Assembly: GCA_948434005.1 (NCBI GenBank)
Contig: CAOJEH010000002.1
Coordinates: 1 to 64,000 of the forward strand
DNA length: 64,000 bases
Origin: an uncultured Mycoplasmatota bacterium
Lineage (GTDB): Bacteria; Bacillota_I; Bacilli_A; RF39; UBA660
Direction of reading: 5' to 3'
Shown here piece after piece: positions 32,117 through 41,091 of this stretch. Under the pieces are notes generated by a model. That model ran no database searches and had not been told where the DNA came from. It saw only the letters and a program-made list of their open reading frames with translations. Each line of letters opens with the position of its first letter. The first letter of the stretch is position 1. A program made the translations under genes and the position numbers.

Positions 32117-33824
32117 GGCTGGTCGTGGGAACAAAAAGCAAAGCCGAATAAATGATGAAAATAGAAAATGGTCATTTGGTGTTTATGGCAGAAGATCGTT
32201 TGATGATGGCGAAAATAGTGAGTCTTATACGATAAAAAATCAAAAGGCATTGATAGAGTCATATTTAGAAAATAAACCTAACATTGTAATTGAAGATTAT
32301 TATGTTGATGATGGATATACTGGTACTAATTTTGAAAGACCGGGATTTAAAAGAATGCTACAAGATGTAGTCAATGGAAAAATAAATGGCATTATAGTAA
32401 AAGACTTATCAAGACTAGGTAGAAATCATAGAGAAGTAGGAAAGTATATAGAAGAAATATTCCCTATTTATGATATTCGTATTATTTCAGTAAACGATAA
32501 TGTAGATTCTTATTTAGACCCAGAATCAATTAGTAGTTTAATAGTACCAGTTAAAAATCTTATGAATGAGAATTATTCAAGAGATTTATCTAAAAAGGTT
32601 GCTAGTGCTTATGAAACAATGGCTAAAAACGGTCAGTTTGTGGCAGGAACAACACCTTATGGTTATATGTTAGATCCAGATGATAAGCACCATTTAGTAA
32701 TTGACCCTAACGAAGTTGATATTGTAAAAAAAATATTTGAAATGGCATTGTCTGGTAATGGTCGCCCAACGATTTGCCAATATCTTAATGATAATGGAAT
32801 TTTATGTAGAAAAGAACTCCAAAGAAGAAAGAAAAGAAAATTAACACTAGACCCATTTGAAATAAGGTCACAATATTTATGGAGTACCTCTACTATTGGC
32901 AGAATGCTTCATAACGAATCATATATTGGGAATCTAGTGCAGTTAAAAACAACAAGAGCGACATTTGGTAGCAAAAAATTTATTACAAAAGAGAAAGAAG
33001 AATATGTCCGTTCGGAAAATACGCACGAAGCAATTATATCAAAAGAAGATTTTTATAAAATACAGAAAATAATAAAACAAAACGATAAAAAGAAAGTGCA
33101 TAATTCTCCAGTTTCATATTCGATATTTAATGGAAAATTAAAGTGTGCTGACTGTGGTAGAGCAATGACAAAACAAGAAGATACCAGAGGTAAACGACAA
33201 CTTTCTAATTATTTCTGTATGAGTTATTTGCAAGTAAGTAAGTCTTGCTCATCACATAAAATAAAGACAAGCGTATTGGAAGAATCAGTTTTGGAGGCAA
33301 TTCAAGTACAAGTAAAATTAGTAATAGAGTTAGAAAAAAGTCTTTCTAAATTATATTTTAAGAATAATCAAGGCTCTATTGAAAATGAATATAAAAATAA
33401 TGTAAAAATTGCTGAATTAAAAATATCAAATTTAAAAGAGCAGAAAAGAAAATATTATGAAGAATGGAAATTTAATAAGTTAGAAAAAAGCGAGTTTATG
33501 AAATTGTCTGAAGAAATAGAATCTAAAATTAAAAAGTTAGGTGAAGATATAGAGATATATACTTCGACATATAGAGAAAATGTTAAAAAAATAAGAAAAA
33601 ATGATTATTGGATAGGTCATTATAAAAGAAATAGAAAGATTAAAAGTCTTTCAAAGGAAGTTTTAAATGAACTTATTGATGTTATTTATGTTAGAAAAGA
33701 TGGTACTTTAGACATTAAATTTAAGTATCAAGATGAATATGAAAGTTTAGTTAATTATTTAAAGGAAGGAGCAAAAGAAAATGAAAAAGTGGACATTAGG
33801 AATATATCGCAGGCGTTCATTTGA
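32115..33824 (+). CDS. Large serine recombinase (TndX/TnpX type), first copy
   Basis: This 569-residue recombinase has an N-terminal resolvase domain with the nucleophile at S28 (GVYGRRSFDD), VDDGYTGTNFERPGFKRML and KDLSRLGRNHREVGKYIEE, then a recombinase domain (TTPYGYMLDPD, SIGRML-like STIGRMLHNESYIG), a zinc ribbon (LKCADCGRAMTK..., YFCMSYLQVSKSC) and a coiled-coil region near 410-500. It should excise and integrate the element. ATG 32115 is used; its ribosome binding site is masked by the stem at 32046-32116. It overlaps the second recombinase gene by 44 bases. Confidence 0.93.
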   Translation: MAGRGNKKQSRINDENRKWSFGVYGRRSFDDGENSESYTIKNQKALIESYLENKPNIVIEDYYVDDGYTGTNFERPGFKRMLQDVVNGKINGIIVKDLSRLGRNHREVGKYIEEIFPIYDIRIISVNDNVDSYLDPESISSLIVPVKNLMNENYSRDLSKKVASAYETMAKNGQFVAGTTPYGYMLDPDDKHHLVIDPNEVDIVKKIFEMALSGNGRPTICQYLNDNGILCRKELQRRKKRKLTLDPFEIRSQYLWSTSTIGRMLHNESYIGNLVQLKTTRATFGSKKFITKEKEEYVRSENTHEAIISKEDFYKIQKIIKQNDKKKVHNSPVSYSIFNGKLKCADCGRAMTKQEDTRGKRQLSNYFCMSYLQVSKSCSSHKIKTSVLEESVLEAIQVQVKLVIELEKSLSKLYFKNNQGSIENEYKNNVKIAELKISNLKEQKRKYYEEWKFNKLEKSEFMKLSEEIESKIKKLGEDIEIYTSTYRENVKKIRKNDYWIGHYKRNRKIKSLSKEVLNELIDVIYVRKDGTLDIKFKYQDEYESLVNYLKEGAKENEKVDIRNISQAFI

Positions 33825-35367
33825 TGAAAAAGGAGAAGAAGAATCAAATAGTGTTGTTAATCAAAAGAAACTAATAGATGATTACCTAGTTGACAAGAAT
33901 GATATAATTATCTATAAAGACTATGTTGATGATGGATATACTGGTACTGATTTTAATAGACCAGCATATAAAAGAATGCTAAATGATATAAAAAAGAAAA
34001 AAATAAATGGTATTATAGTAAAGGATTTATCAAGATTAGGAAGAAATTATATAGAGGTAGGAAATTTTATTGATGAAATAGTACCAGAATATGGTTTAAG
34101 ATTTATTTCAGTAAATGATAATGTAGATTCTTTTAAAAATCCTAATGTAATGGATTCGCTAGAAATACCATTTAAAAATCTTATGAATGAAAGTTATTCT
34201 AAAGATTCATCAAAGAAAATGCGTTCATCACTTAAAGCAAGTAAAAAGTCCGGTAATTTCATCGGAAAAACTGCTCCTTTTGGTTATTTAAAAGATCCAG
34301 ATAATGTTCATAAACTTATTATTGATAAGGACGCTGCTATTATTGTAAAAAGAATTTTTGACTTGGCTTTAAAGGGAAAGAGTAAACAAGAAATAGTAGA
34401 AGAATTAACAAATAACAATATTTTGACACCTAGTGTATATTTAAAGGAAAAGTATGACATAAAAGTTAGTAGAATTAGTTATAAATGGAATACAAAAATG
34501 CTTGATACAATATTACAAAATAAAACATATATTGGCTCACTTGTTCAATGTAAAAGGACTAGAATAAGTCATAAAACACATAATATGGTAAGAGTTGCAG
34601 AAGATGAGTGGGTCGTTTCAAAAGAAAGACACAATGCTATTATTAAAGAAGAAGTTTTTAATCAAGTGCAAAATATATTATATAATAGAAATGTTAGAGT
34701 AAATAAAAATGGTAAATTTTATAAATATACTGGCTTTTTAAAATGTTCCGAGTGTGGTGCAAATTTATATAGAAAAACAAAAATGAAAAATCACAGGCAA
34801 AAGGTATATTATTACTGTAGCACCTATTATAATACTAGAAAATGTAATAAGCATTATATTCAAGAAAAAGAACTTGATGAGGTTGTTTTAGAAACATTAA
34901 ATCAACATATAGATTTGGTATGTGACATAGGAGCAAAGATAGACGACACAATATCATTTTCAAAAATTGAATATAATTCGGAATTAAAAGAAATTAGACT
35001 AAATGAAATAAATAAGGAATTAGAAAAATACAAAAGATTATTAGATGAATTAAAAAAAGATTATAAATGTGACTTTATTTCTGAAGAAGACTATGATGAA
35101 TTTAAGCAAAAATATTTATATGAGATAAATAAACTAAATTTAGAAAAAGAGAATTTAAACAAAAGTAAAATAAATTCATATAATTTAGATTGGCTAAATC
35201 AATTCAAAAAAATTGGAAGAATAGAAGTGATTGATAGAAATATTGTAGATAGTTTTATTGAAAACATAATTGTTAATGATGAAAAAGGTGTAGATATAAT
35301 ATTTAGATATAACGATCAATATAAATTAGCAGAAAGGTATCTGAAAAGTCAAAATGATGTGGTATAA
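33781..35367 (+). CDS. Large serine recombinase, second copy
   Basis: A 528-residue recombinase with nucleophile S13 (GIYRRRSFDEKGEEE), VDDGYTGTDFNRPAYKRML, KDLSRLGRNYIEVGNFIDE, a recombinase domain (TAPFGYLKDPDNVHKL, MLDTILQNKTYIGSLVQCKRTR), a zinc ribbon (LKCSECGANLYRK..., YYCSTYYNTRKCNKH) and a helical coiled-coil end. AAGGAGG lies before ATG 33781, inside the previous gene. It resembles the first copy over its whole length but is clearly diverged. Two intact recombinases in tandem suggest a two-subunit integrase. It is the last gene of the element. Confidence 0.93.
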   Translation: MKKWTLGIYRRRSFDEKGEEESNSVVNQKKLIDDYLVDKNDIIIYKDYVDDGYTGTDFNRPAYKRMLNDIKKKKINGIIVKDLSRLGRNYIEVGNFIDEIVPEYGLRFISVNDNVDSFKNPNVMDSLEIPFKNLMNESYSKDSSKKMRSSLKASKKSGNFIGKTAPFGYLKDPDNVHKLIIDKDAAIIVKRIFDLALKGKSKQEIVEELTNNNILTPSVYLKEKYDIKVSRISYKWNTKMLDTILQNKTYIGSLVQCKRTRISHKTHNMVRVAEDEWVVSKERHNAIIKEEVFNQVQNILYNRNVRVNKNGKFYKYTGFLKCSECGANLYRKTKMKNHRQKVYYYCSTYYNTRKCNKHYIQEKELDEVVLETLNQHIDLVCDIGAKIDDTISFSKIEYNSELKEIRLNEINKELEKYKRLLDELKKDYKCDFISEEDYDEFKQKYLYEINKLNLEKENLNKSKINSYNLDWLNQFKKIGRIEVIDRNIVDSFIENIIVNDEKGVDIIFRYNDQYKLAERYLKSQNDVV

Positions 35368-35368
35368 T
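35341..35368 (+). promoter_or_regulatory. Probable promoter at the element right end, reading into rbgA
   Basis: CTGAAA (35341-35346), a 16-base spacer and TATAAT (35363-35368) lie over the 3' end of the recombinase gene and point out of the element, 61 bases before the rbgA start. Confidence 0.55.
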
Positions 35369-35428
35369 ATATAAGGAAAAACACTTGAATTTTGTTATAA
35401 AAAAATGGTGTGAAAGGAGTAGATTTTA

Positions 35429-36313
35429 ATGAATAATAATGAAACACAGGGGGGGTTGCATAAAAGTGTAATCAACTGGTACCCAGGGCACATGGCAAAG
35501 ACAAAACGAGAAATAAAAGAAAAATTAAATCTAATAGACATTATTTATGAAGTTATAGATGCACGTATGCCTATTTCTTCTAAAATAGTAGATATAGATG
35601 AGTTAATAGGAAACAAAAAGAAAATACTTCTTATGACTAAATATGATATATGTGATAAAGAAGAAACTGATAAGTTTATAAGATATTATGAAGATAAAGG
35701 ATATACTGTAATACCACTAGATTTAATGAATGAAAATCCTACTGATAAATTAGTATCAATTAGTAAAAATTTGATGATAGAAGAAAATAAAAAAAGAAAA
35801 GCTAAAGGTTTAAAGTCAAGAAGTATTAGAGCTTTAATTATTGGAGTACCTAATGTTGGTAAATCTACACTAATAAATAGATTAGTTGGTAAAAAATCAG
35901 CAGGAGTTGGTAACAAGCCAGGAGTTACTAAAAATTTATCGTGGATAAGAATAAATAAAGATATAGAATTGCTAGATTCACCAGGTATATTATGGCCTAA
36001 ATTAGAAAATCAGGAATCTGCTCATATTTTGGCTGCACTTTCTTCTATAAAAGAAGAAATAATTGATAATATGGCTCTATCATGTTTTATTCTTAAAAAA
36101 ATGATGAAATTATATCCAAGTAATTTATATGATAGATATGGTATTGAAAAACTAGATGATGACTTTATAGAAACCTTCGATATTATTGGTAAAAAAAGAG
36201 GTGCTTTAACAAAAGGCGGAGTTGCTGATTATGATAAAGTTGCAAATATAATCATAAAAGATTTAAAAAATGGTTATTTAGGTAATATTACATTAGATAG
36301 ATTGGATAAATAG
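35429..36313 (+). CDS. rbgA: Ribosome biogenesis GTPase RbgA (YlqF)
   Basis: A 294-residue circularly permuted GTPase needed for a late step of 50S subunit assembly. Motifs come in permuted order: G4 TKYD ([11 protein letters not shown]), then G1 [10 protein letters not shown]2 region GNKPGVTK and G3 [25 protein letters not shown] near the start is the hallmark. The 13 residues before it ([13 protein letters not shown]) are longer than usual, and the first bases may stem from the inserted element. GAAAGGAG precedes the ATG. First host gene after the element, followed by rnhB. Confidence 0.95.
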   Translation: MNNNETQGGLHKSVINWYPGHMAKTKREIKEKLNLIDIIYEVIDARMPISSKIVDIDELIGNKKKILLMTKYDICDKEETDKFIRYYEDKGYTVIPLDLMNENPTDKLVSISKNLMIEENKKRKAKGLKSRSIRALIIGVPNVGKSTLINRLVGKKSAGVGNKPGVTKNLSWIRINKDIELLDSPGILWPKLENQESAHILAALSSIKEEIIDNMALSCFILKKMMKLYPSNLYDRYGIEKLDDDFIETFDIIGKKRGALTKGGVADYDKVANIIIKDLKNGYLGNITLDRLDK

Positions 36314-36318
36314 TATTT

Positions 36319-37305
36319 ATGAATAAGTTAGAAATAATTGAAAAATTAAATAAGCTTGATTTAGATAAGAGTAATTATATAGTAGTTAATGGCGCAAGCT
36401 TAGTATTACAAGGAATAATAGATGAAACAGATGATATTAATTTAAGTTGCTCTAAAGATTTTTATAAAGAAATAAATTGGGATAGTAAAATTGATGATTT
36501 TGGAATTGAAGTAAAATATCAAAATGATATAGAGATAAGTTTTAATTTATATGATTTAGAAAATATAGTAGATATTAATGGATATATATGTATGAATATT
36601 GAAAAATGTCTAGAATTAAAGAAAAAATTAAAAAGAAAAAAAGACAAAAAAGTAATCGAAAAAATTGATTTATATTTATGCAGCAAAGATAACAATAGAT
36701 ATGAAAAAGAACTTAAAAAAGCAGGTATCAAACTAATAGGCGGAGTAGATGAAGTAGGAAGAGGTCCTTTAGTAGGTCCTGTAGTAGCAGCTTGTGTCAT
36801 TTTACCAGATGATTTTAATTTAGAAGGTCTTACTGATTCTAAAAAGTTAAGTGAAAAGAAACGTGATTACTATTATGAAGAAATTAAAAAACAAGCTTTA
36901 AGTATAGGAGTAGGTATAATAGATGAGAAAAAAATAGATGAAGTAAATATTTATGAAGCAACTAAATTGGCTATGAAGCAAGCCATTGATAATTGCAATA
37001 TAGCCCCAGAACATATCTTAATAGATGCAATGCCACTAGATATTAATATTCCAACTACATCCATAATTAAAGGAGATTTAAAAAGTATTACTATTGGAGC
37101 TGCTTCGGTCATTGCTAAAGTAACAAGAGATAGAATGTTATATGATTTAGATAAAAAATATCCAATGTACGACTTTAAAAATAATAAAGGATATCCAACA
37201 AAAAAACACTTGGATGCTATAGATCAGTACGGTATTTTAAAGGAACATCGAAAAAGTTATGCCCCCGTAGATAATTACATCAAATATAATAAAACTAGAA
37301 TATAG
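36319..37305 (+). CDS. rnhB: Ribonuclease HII fused to a degenerate nucleotidyltransferase-like N-terminal domain
   Basis: The C-terminal 190 residues are RNase HII, which removes RNA from RNA-DNA hybrids and single ribonucleotides from [23 protein letters not shown] (DEVGRG 144-149), [31 protein letters not shown]-type helix [12 protein letters not shown]. Residues 1-120 are not the usual short N-terminal extension: [27 protein letters not shown] and [29 protein letters not shown] follow the pattern of AbiEii-like nucleotidyltransferases (GGAL...T.DIDL... K..L.R.KD). The second catalytic aspartate is replaced (DINL). Start ATG 36319 is six bases after the rbgA stop; the ribosome binding site is weak. 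Confidence 0.9.
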   Translation: MNKLEIIEKLNKLDLDKSNYIVVNGASLVLQGIIDETDDINLSCSKDFYKEINWDSKIDDFGIEVKYQNDIEISFNLYDLENIVDINGYICMNIEKCLELKKKLKRKKDKKVIEKIDLYLCSKDNNRYEKELKKAGIKLIGGVDEVGRGPLVGPVVAACVILPDDFNLEGLTDSKKLSEKKRDYYYEEIKKQALSIGVGIIDEKKIDEVNIYEATKLAMKQAIDNCNIAPEHILIDAMPLDINIPTTSIIKGDLKSITIGAASVIAKVTRDRMLYDLDKKYPMYDFKNNKGYPTKKHLDAIDQYGILKEHRKSYAPVDNYIKYNKTRI

Positions 37306-37312
37306 GTACAAA

Positions 37313-37341
37313 TTGACAATAAGTAAGCGCTATGATATAAT
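37313..37341 (+). promoter_or_regulatory. Consensus promoter upstream of an unknown gene
   Basis: TTGACA (37313-37318), a 17-base spacer, and TATAAT (37336-37341) preceded by TGA. This is a near-ideal sigma-A promoter, starting eight bases after the rnhB stop. Confidence 0.88.
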
Positions 37342-37366
37342 ATGAGACATTTCAGGGGTGATAAAA

Positions 37367-38863
37367 ATGATCGATGAATCTAGTTTAGATATCAGTGAAT
37401 TAATGAATTTTGGTATTAACTATGGTGAATGTATTCCAGTTAATATTCATGAAATGAGTTTATTATTTGATAACAAGAAAGATAAAATCACATATTATAA
37501 GGTAATTGAAAAAATAGGTCAAGATCTTATTGATAATTATGCTATTCCTAAAAAAGCTGTATCAGAATTTGTAAGATACGGAAAAGTATTTAGCTACGAA
37601 AGTGATGATAATAAAAAATGTTTTTATATTGATTATCATAAATTAATGCAACATGTATTATTATATTTTATGTCATATACAAATGAAAATATGTTAGAGA
37701 CAGTTGATATTCTTTCTAACTGTAATATAGAAGAAGCAGCTGCTGCAACTATAAAAAAATTAAAAGAAATTAGAAAAGAATTAGATTCAATAACTAGTTC
37801 TATAGAATTAGAAAGTTTTGTTGATAAACATCAAGGTGTATCTCGAGATGTATTATTCAAATTAGGCTTAATAAAAAGTGTAGATGATAATAAAGTTAGT
37901 AGTAGATTTGATGAATATACTGATTTAATAAAGGAAGATATAAGGGTAACAATAACTAGAGTTATTGTTAATAATAAGTACTTATTAAAAGAATTAATTT
38001 TAAACTCTTCAATAAATGAAGAGATATTTGAAAATATTAATAAAGAAAAGTTCGTATTTTATTTAGCAGCAGCAACTTTAAATAAGGCAGCACAATTTGA
38101 AACAATAGATCCATGTGTATATTTTCCTATAAATTATTACATGCATAAAACAGAAATAGGTAGACCTAATATAAATATATCGTTAGGGCGTGATTCCTAT
38201 AATTTTTTAAATTTTGAAAAAAGCCTAATGGATTATATATCTAAACATCCAAAAGTAGGTATGCCAAAATTTAGAGAAAATACCTTTAATGATTGTACTC
38301 CTATAGAAACTAGAGATTATTTATTAGAATTAAGTAAAGATACATTAGAGAATTTTGATATAATAGAAACAAATGATCTTTATATTCCTAGTAGTGAAAA
38401 CACTGGAATAAAAAGAACAAATACAGGTAATAAAACTAAAAAGACTAAAACTAATGAAATTAGTAAATTAAGTTTGCAAAAGAGAAAGTTTTATTCAGAC
38501 AATGAAGATAAAATATATGTTACCTTAATGGGTAAAAACAAATTTGAAGGTTATCTTGCCCATGTATTTGATAATGGTATTGTTATTTTTGAAAAGTATG
38601 ATAAGAATAATCAAAATCTTAGTAATGAATCAGGAGCAGCTTACATAATGACAATTAATAACTTTAATGAATTTTCTAAAAAATCTATTTCTGAATTAAG
38701 AGAATATGTAAATACAAATCCTAATGGGGATATATCATATAAATGTCATGCAGGTAAATGGATGAGTGCAATTAAAGAAATAATTGATATGCCAACAGAT
38801 ATAACTACATCACAAATTGATAGAGTATTAATAAAATATAAATATAAAGTAAATACTAAATAA
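37367..38863 (+). CDS. Large cytoplasmic protein of unknown function
   Basis: A 498-residue protein with no membrane span or signal peptide. It is mostly helical (KKLKEIRKELDSITSSIELESFVDKHQGVSRDVLFKLGLI), with a basic linker at about 345-370 (TNTGNKTKKTKTNEISK) and a C-terminal beta-rich part (KIYVTLMGKNKFEGYLAHVFDNGIVIFEKYDKN). I recognise no family. It has its own strong promoter and terminator. It occupies the place where Bacillus has dprA, between rnhB and topA, but shows no Rossmann motif of DprA. ATG 37367 follows AGGGGTG. Confidence 0.8.
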   Translation: MIDESSLDISELMNFGINYGECIPVNIHEMSLLFDNKKDKITYYKVIEKIGQDLIDNYAIPKKAVSEFVRYGKVFSYESDDNKKCFYIDYHKLMQHVLLYFMSYTNENMLETVDILSNCNIEEAAAATIKKLKEIRKELDSITSSIELESFVDKHQGVSRDVLFKLGLIKSVDDNKVSSRFDEYTDLIKEDIRVTITRVIVNNKYLLKELILNSSINEEIFENINKEKFVFYLAAATLNKAAQFETIDPCVYFPINYYMHKTEIGRPNINISLGRDSYNFLNFEKSLMDYISKHPKVGMPKFRENTFNDCTPIETRDYLLELSKDTLENFDIIETNDLYIPSSENTGIKRTNTGNKTKKTKTNEISKLSLQKRKFYSDNEDKIYVTLMGKNKFEGYLAHVFDNGIVIFEKYDKNNQNLSNESGAAYIMTINNFNEFSKKSISELREYVNTNPNGDISYKCHAGKWMSAIKEIIDMPTDITTSQIDRVLIKYKYKVNTK

Positions 38864-38878
38864 AGTATTTATTTTTTT
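38851..38878 (+). terminator. Terminator whose stem overlaps the stop codon
   Basis: AAATACT (38851-38857) and AGTATTT (38864-38870) form a 7-bp stem followed by seven T residues. The TAA stop (38861-38863) sits in the loop. Confidence 0.85.
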
Positions 38879-38931
38879 AAGGAAAAGTGTAAAGAAGTTA
38901 ATATAATAATAATAAGATGTATAAAATATAA

Positions 38932-38960
38932 TTGACAAAAATAAATTTAGTTTGTATAAA
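38932..38960 (+). promoter_or_regulatory. topA promoter
   Basis: TTGACA (38932-38937), a 17-base spacer and TATAAA (38955-38960), ending 22 bases before the topA ATG at 38983. Confidence 0.85.
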
Positions 38961-38982
38961 TATAAAAGAAGGAAGTGTTTTA

Positions 38983-41010
38983 ATGAGCAAACATTTAGTA
39001 ATAGTGGAAAGTCCTAGTAAAAGTAAAACAATTGAAAAATATCTTGGTAGTGACTACAAAGTAGTATCATCAAAAGGTCATATTAGAGATTTAGCGACTT
39101 CAGGTAAATTTGGTTTAGGTGTAGATATAGAAGACGGATTTAAACCTACCTATATTCCTATAAAAGGTAAAAGTAAAGTAATAACTGAATTAAAAAAAGA
39201 TGTTAAAGATAGTGACTTGGTATATCTTGCATCAGATCCAGATCGCGAAGGAGAAGCTATCGCATGGCATTTAAAGGATGCCTTAGGTATAAAAGATGAA
39301 AACTATAAAAGAGTATTATTCAATGAAATTACTCATGATAAAGTAATCTCTGCAATAAATAATCCAACAATTATTGATGATAATCTAGTAAGGAGTCAAG
39401 AAACTAGAAGAATTCTAGACAGAATTATAGGTTTTAGACTTTCAAAGCTATTACAAAGTAAGATTGGGGCTAAATCTGCTGGTCGTGTTCAAAGTGTTGC
39501 ATTAAAACTAATAGTAGATAGAGAAAGAGAAATAGAATCTTTTAATCCTGAAGAATATTGGACAATAACTTCTAAATTTAAAGAATTCGAGGCTAATCTA
39601 TTTAAGTATAAAGAAGATGATATCGAGTTAAAAAGTGAAACTGATGCAGATAAAGTATTAGATAATATAGATGATGAGTATAATATAGAAAGTATAGAAA
39701 AAAAAGCTAAAAATAAGAAAAGTAAATTTCCATTTATTACTAGTACATTACAACAAGAGGCTTCTACCAAATTAGGTTTTCCAGCCAGAAAAACTATGTC
39801 AATAGCACAAAAATTATATGAAGGTATTGACCTAGATAGTGAAACAGTAGGTCTAATTACTTATATGAGAACTGATTCAATAAGATTATCTGATGATTTT
39901 ACGAAACCAGCCTATAAATATATTACTGATAATTATGGTAAAGAGTATGTTGGATATATAAAAAAGAGTAAAAAGAATGATAATGTGCAGGATGCTCACG
40001 AAGCTATAAGACCAACAAGTGTATTAAGAGAACCTATAAAAGTAAAAAAGTATTTATCAGATGATGAATTTAAACTTTATAGTTTAATTTATAAAAGAAC
40101 TTTAGCATCACTAATGGCTGATGCCAAAGTAGATCAAACTGTAATTGTGTTAAATAACAATGATTATAAATTTAAAACAACAGGGCAAGTTCTTATATTT
40201 GATGGTTATTTAAAAGTATATAAAGATTACGAGTCTAGCGAAGATAAAATTTTACCTGATATTAAAGAAAATGAATGTCTTAAGACAAATGATGTTTTAA
40301 AAGAGCAACATTTTACAAAACCACCTGCTAGATATACAGAAGCAAAATTAATAAAAGAATTAGAAGAATTAGGAATAGGTAGACCTTCTACTTATGCTAC
40401 TATAATTGATACTATAAAACAAAGAAATTATGTGGAAGTAGTTGAGAAAAAATTTAAACCAACAGAAATAGGTATAGAAACAACAGATAAATTACAAGAG
40501 TTCTTTTCTGATTTAATAAATGTAGAATACACTAGAAATATGGAAGAAGAACTTGATGATGTTGCAGATGGAAAATTAATTTGGAATAAAGTACTAGAAG
40601 AATTTTATAAACTATTTGAACCAAGAGTAAAAAATGCATTTGATGAAATGGAAAAAAAGGCTCCAGTAGAAACTGGTGAAAATTGTCCTGAATGTGGGAA
40701 TCCATTAGTAATTAGAAAAGGGAAATACGGTGAGTTTACCGCATGTAGTAACTATCCTGAATGTAAATACATAAAAAAAGAGCAAAAAGAAATTAAAGAA
40801 ATAATTGATTGCCCTGAATGTAGTGGTAAAATAGTAGAAAAAACCACACGAAAAGGCAAGGTGTTCTATGGTTGCAATAATTATCCAAAATGTAAATTCG
40901 CTTTATGGGATAAACCTATAGATGAAAAATGCCCAGAATGTGGCAAAGTTATGATTGAGAAAAAAGATAAAATAAAATGTAGTGAATGTAATTATGAGAA
41001 AGATAAATAA
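38983..41010 (+). CDS. topA: DNA topoisomerase I
   Basis: A 675-residue type IA topoisomerase that relaxes negative supercoils. The Toprim domain is at the start (LVIVESPSKSKTIEKYLG, SDPDREGEAIAWHLKD), the active-site tyrosine lies in GLITYMRTDSIRLS, followed by DAHEAIRPT and the GIGRPSTYATIIDTIKQRNYV segment. The C-terminus has three zinc ribbons (CPECGNPLV...CSNYPECKYI; CPECSGKIV...CNNYPKCKFAL; CPECGKVMI...CSECNY). ATG 38983 follows AAGGAAG; an upstream in-frame TTG is inside the -35 hexamer and is rejected. Complete. Confidence 0.97.
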   Translation: MSKHLVIVESPSKSKTIEKYLGSDYKVVSSKGHIRDLATSGKFGLGVDIEDGFKPTYIPIKGKSKVITELKKDVKDSDLVYLASDPDREGEAIAWHLKDALGIKDENYKRVLFNEITHDKVISAINNPTIIDDNLVRSQETRRILDRIIGFRLSKLLQSKIGAKSAGRVQSVALKLIVDREREIESFNPEEYWTITSKFKEFEANLFKYKEDDIELKSETDADKVLDNIDDEYNIESIEKKAKNKKSKFPFITSTLQQEASTKLGFPARKTMSIAQKLYEGIDLDSETVGLITYMRTDSIRLSDDFTKPAYKYITDNYGKEYVGYIKKSKKNDNVQDAHEAIRPTSVLREPIKVKKYLSDDEFKLYSLIYKRTLASLMADAKVDQTVIVLNNNDYKFKTTGQVLIFDGYLKVYKDYESSEDKILPDIKENECLKTNDVLKEQHFTKPPARYTEAKLIKELEELGIGRPSTYATIIDTIKQRNYVEVVEKKFKPTEIGIETTDKLQEFFSDLINVEYTRNMEEELDDVADGKLIWNKVLEEFYKLFEPRVKNAFDEMEKKAPVETGENCPECGNPLVIRKGKYGEFTACSNYPECKYIKKEQKEIKEIIDCPECSGKIVEKTTRKGKVFYGCNNYPKCKFALWDKPIDEKCPECGKVMIEKKDKIKCSECNYEKDK

Positions 41011-41043
41011 AAATTTATCTTTTTTTGTATACTATGATATAAT
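41001..41043 (+). terminator. topA terminator overlapping the next promoter
   Basis: AGATAAAT (41001-41008) and ATTTATCT (41013-41020) form a perfect 8-bp stem with AAAA loop and a T run; the stop codon is within the stem and loop. An extended -10 TGATATAAT (TATAAT at 41038-41043) for the next gene follows within 20 bases. Confidence 0.82.
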
Positions 41044-41091
41044 TAAATAAAGAATTAATCATATGCAAATTATTAATGGGGAGGTAATATT

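Larger units (their letters stand above)
1..35428. mobile_element. Integrative conjugative element, Tn1549/CTn4-like, left end outside window
   Basis: The stretch holds a complete set of conjugation genes (relaxase, coupling ATPase, VirB3/VirB4/VirB6-like proteins, pilin-like protein, cell wall peptidase), regulatory and cargo genes, and serine recombinases at the right end, all on the + strand. The gene content and order match the Firmicutes elements whose proteins carry names such as CD1108, CD1110 and CD1112. The right boundary is placed between the last recombinase stop (35367) and the conserved part of rbgA (about 35470). I could not define the attachment core from one end. No topoisomerase III, large helicase or replication genes are seen here; they may lie to the left or be absent. 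Confidence 0.88.

Noticed and set aside
35368-35428. Attachment site core of the element
   Set aside because: Only one end is in the window and no direct repeat partner is available, so no core can be defined.
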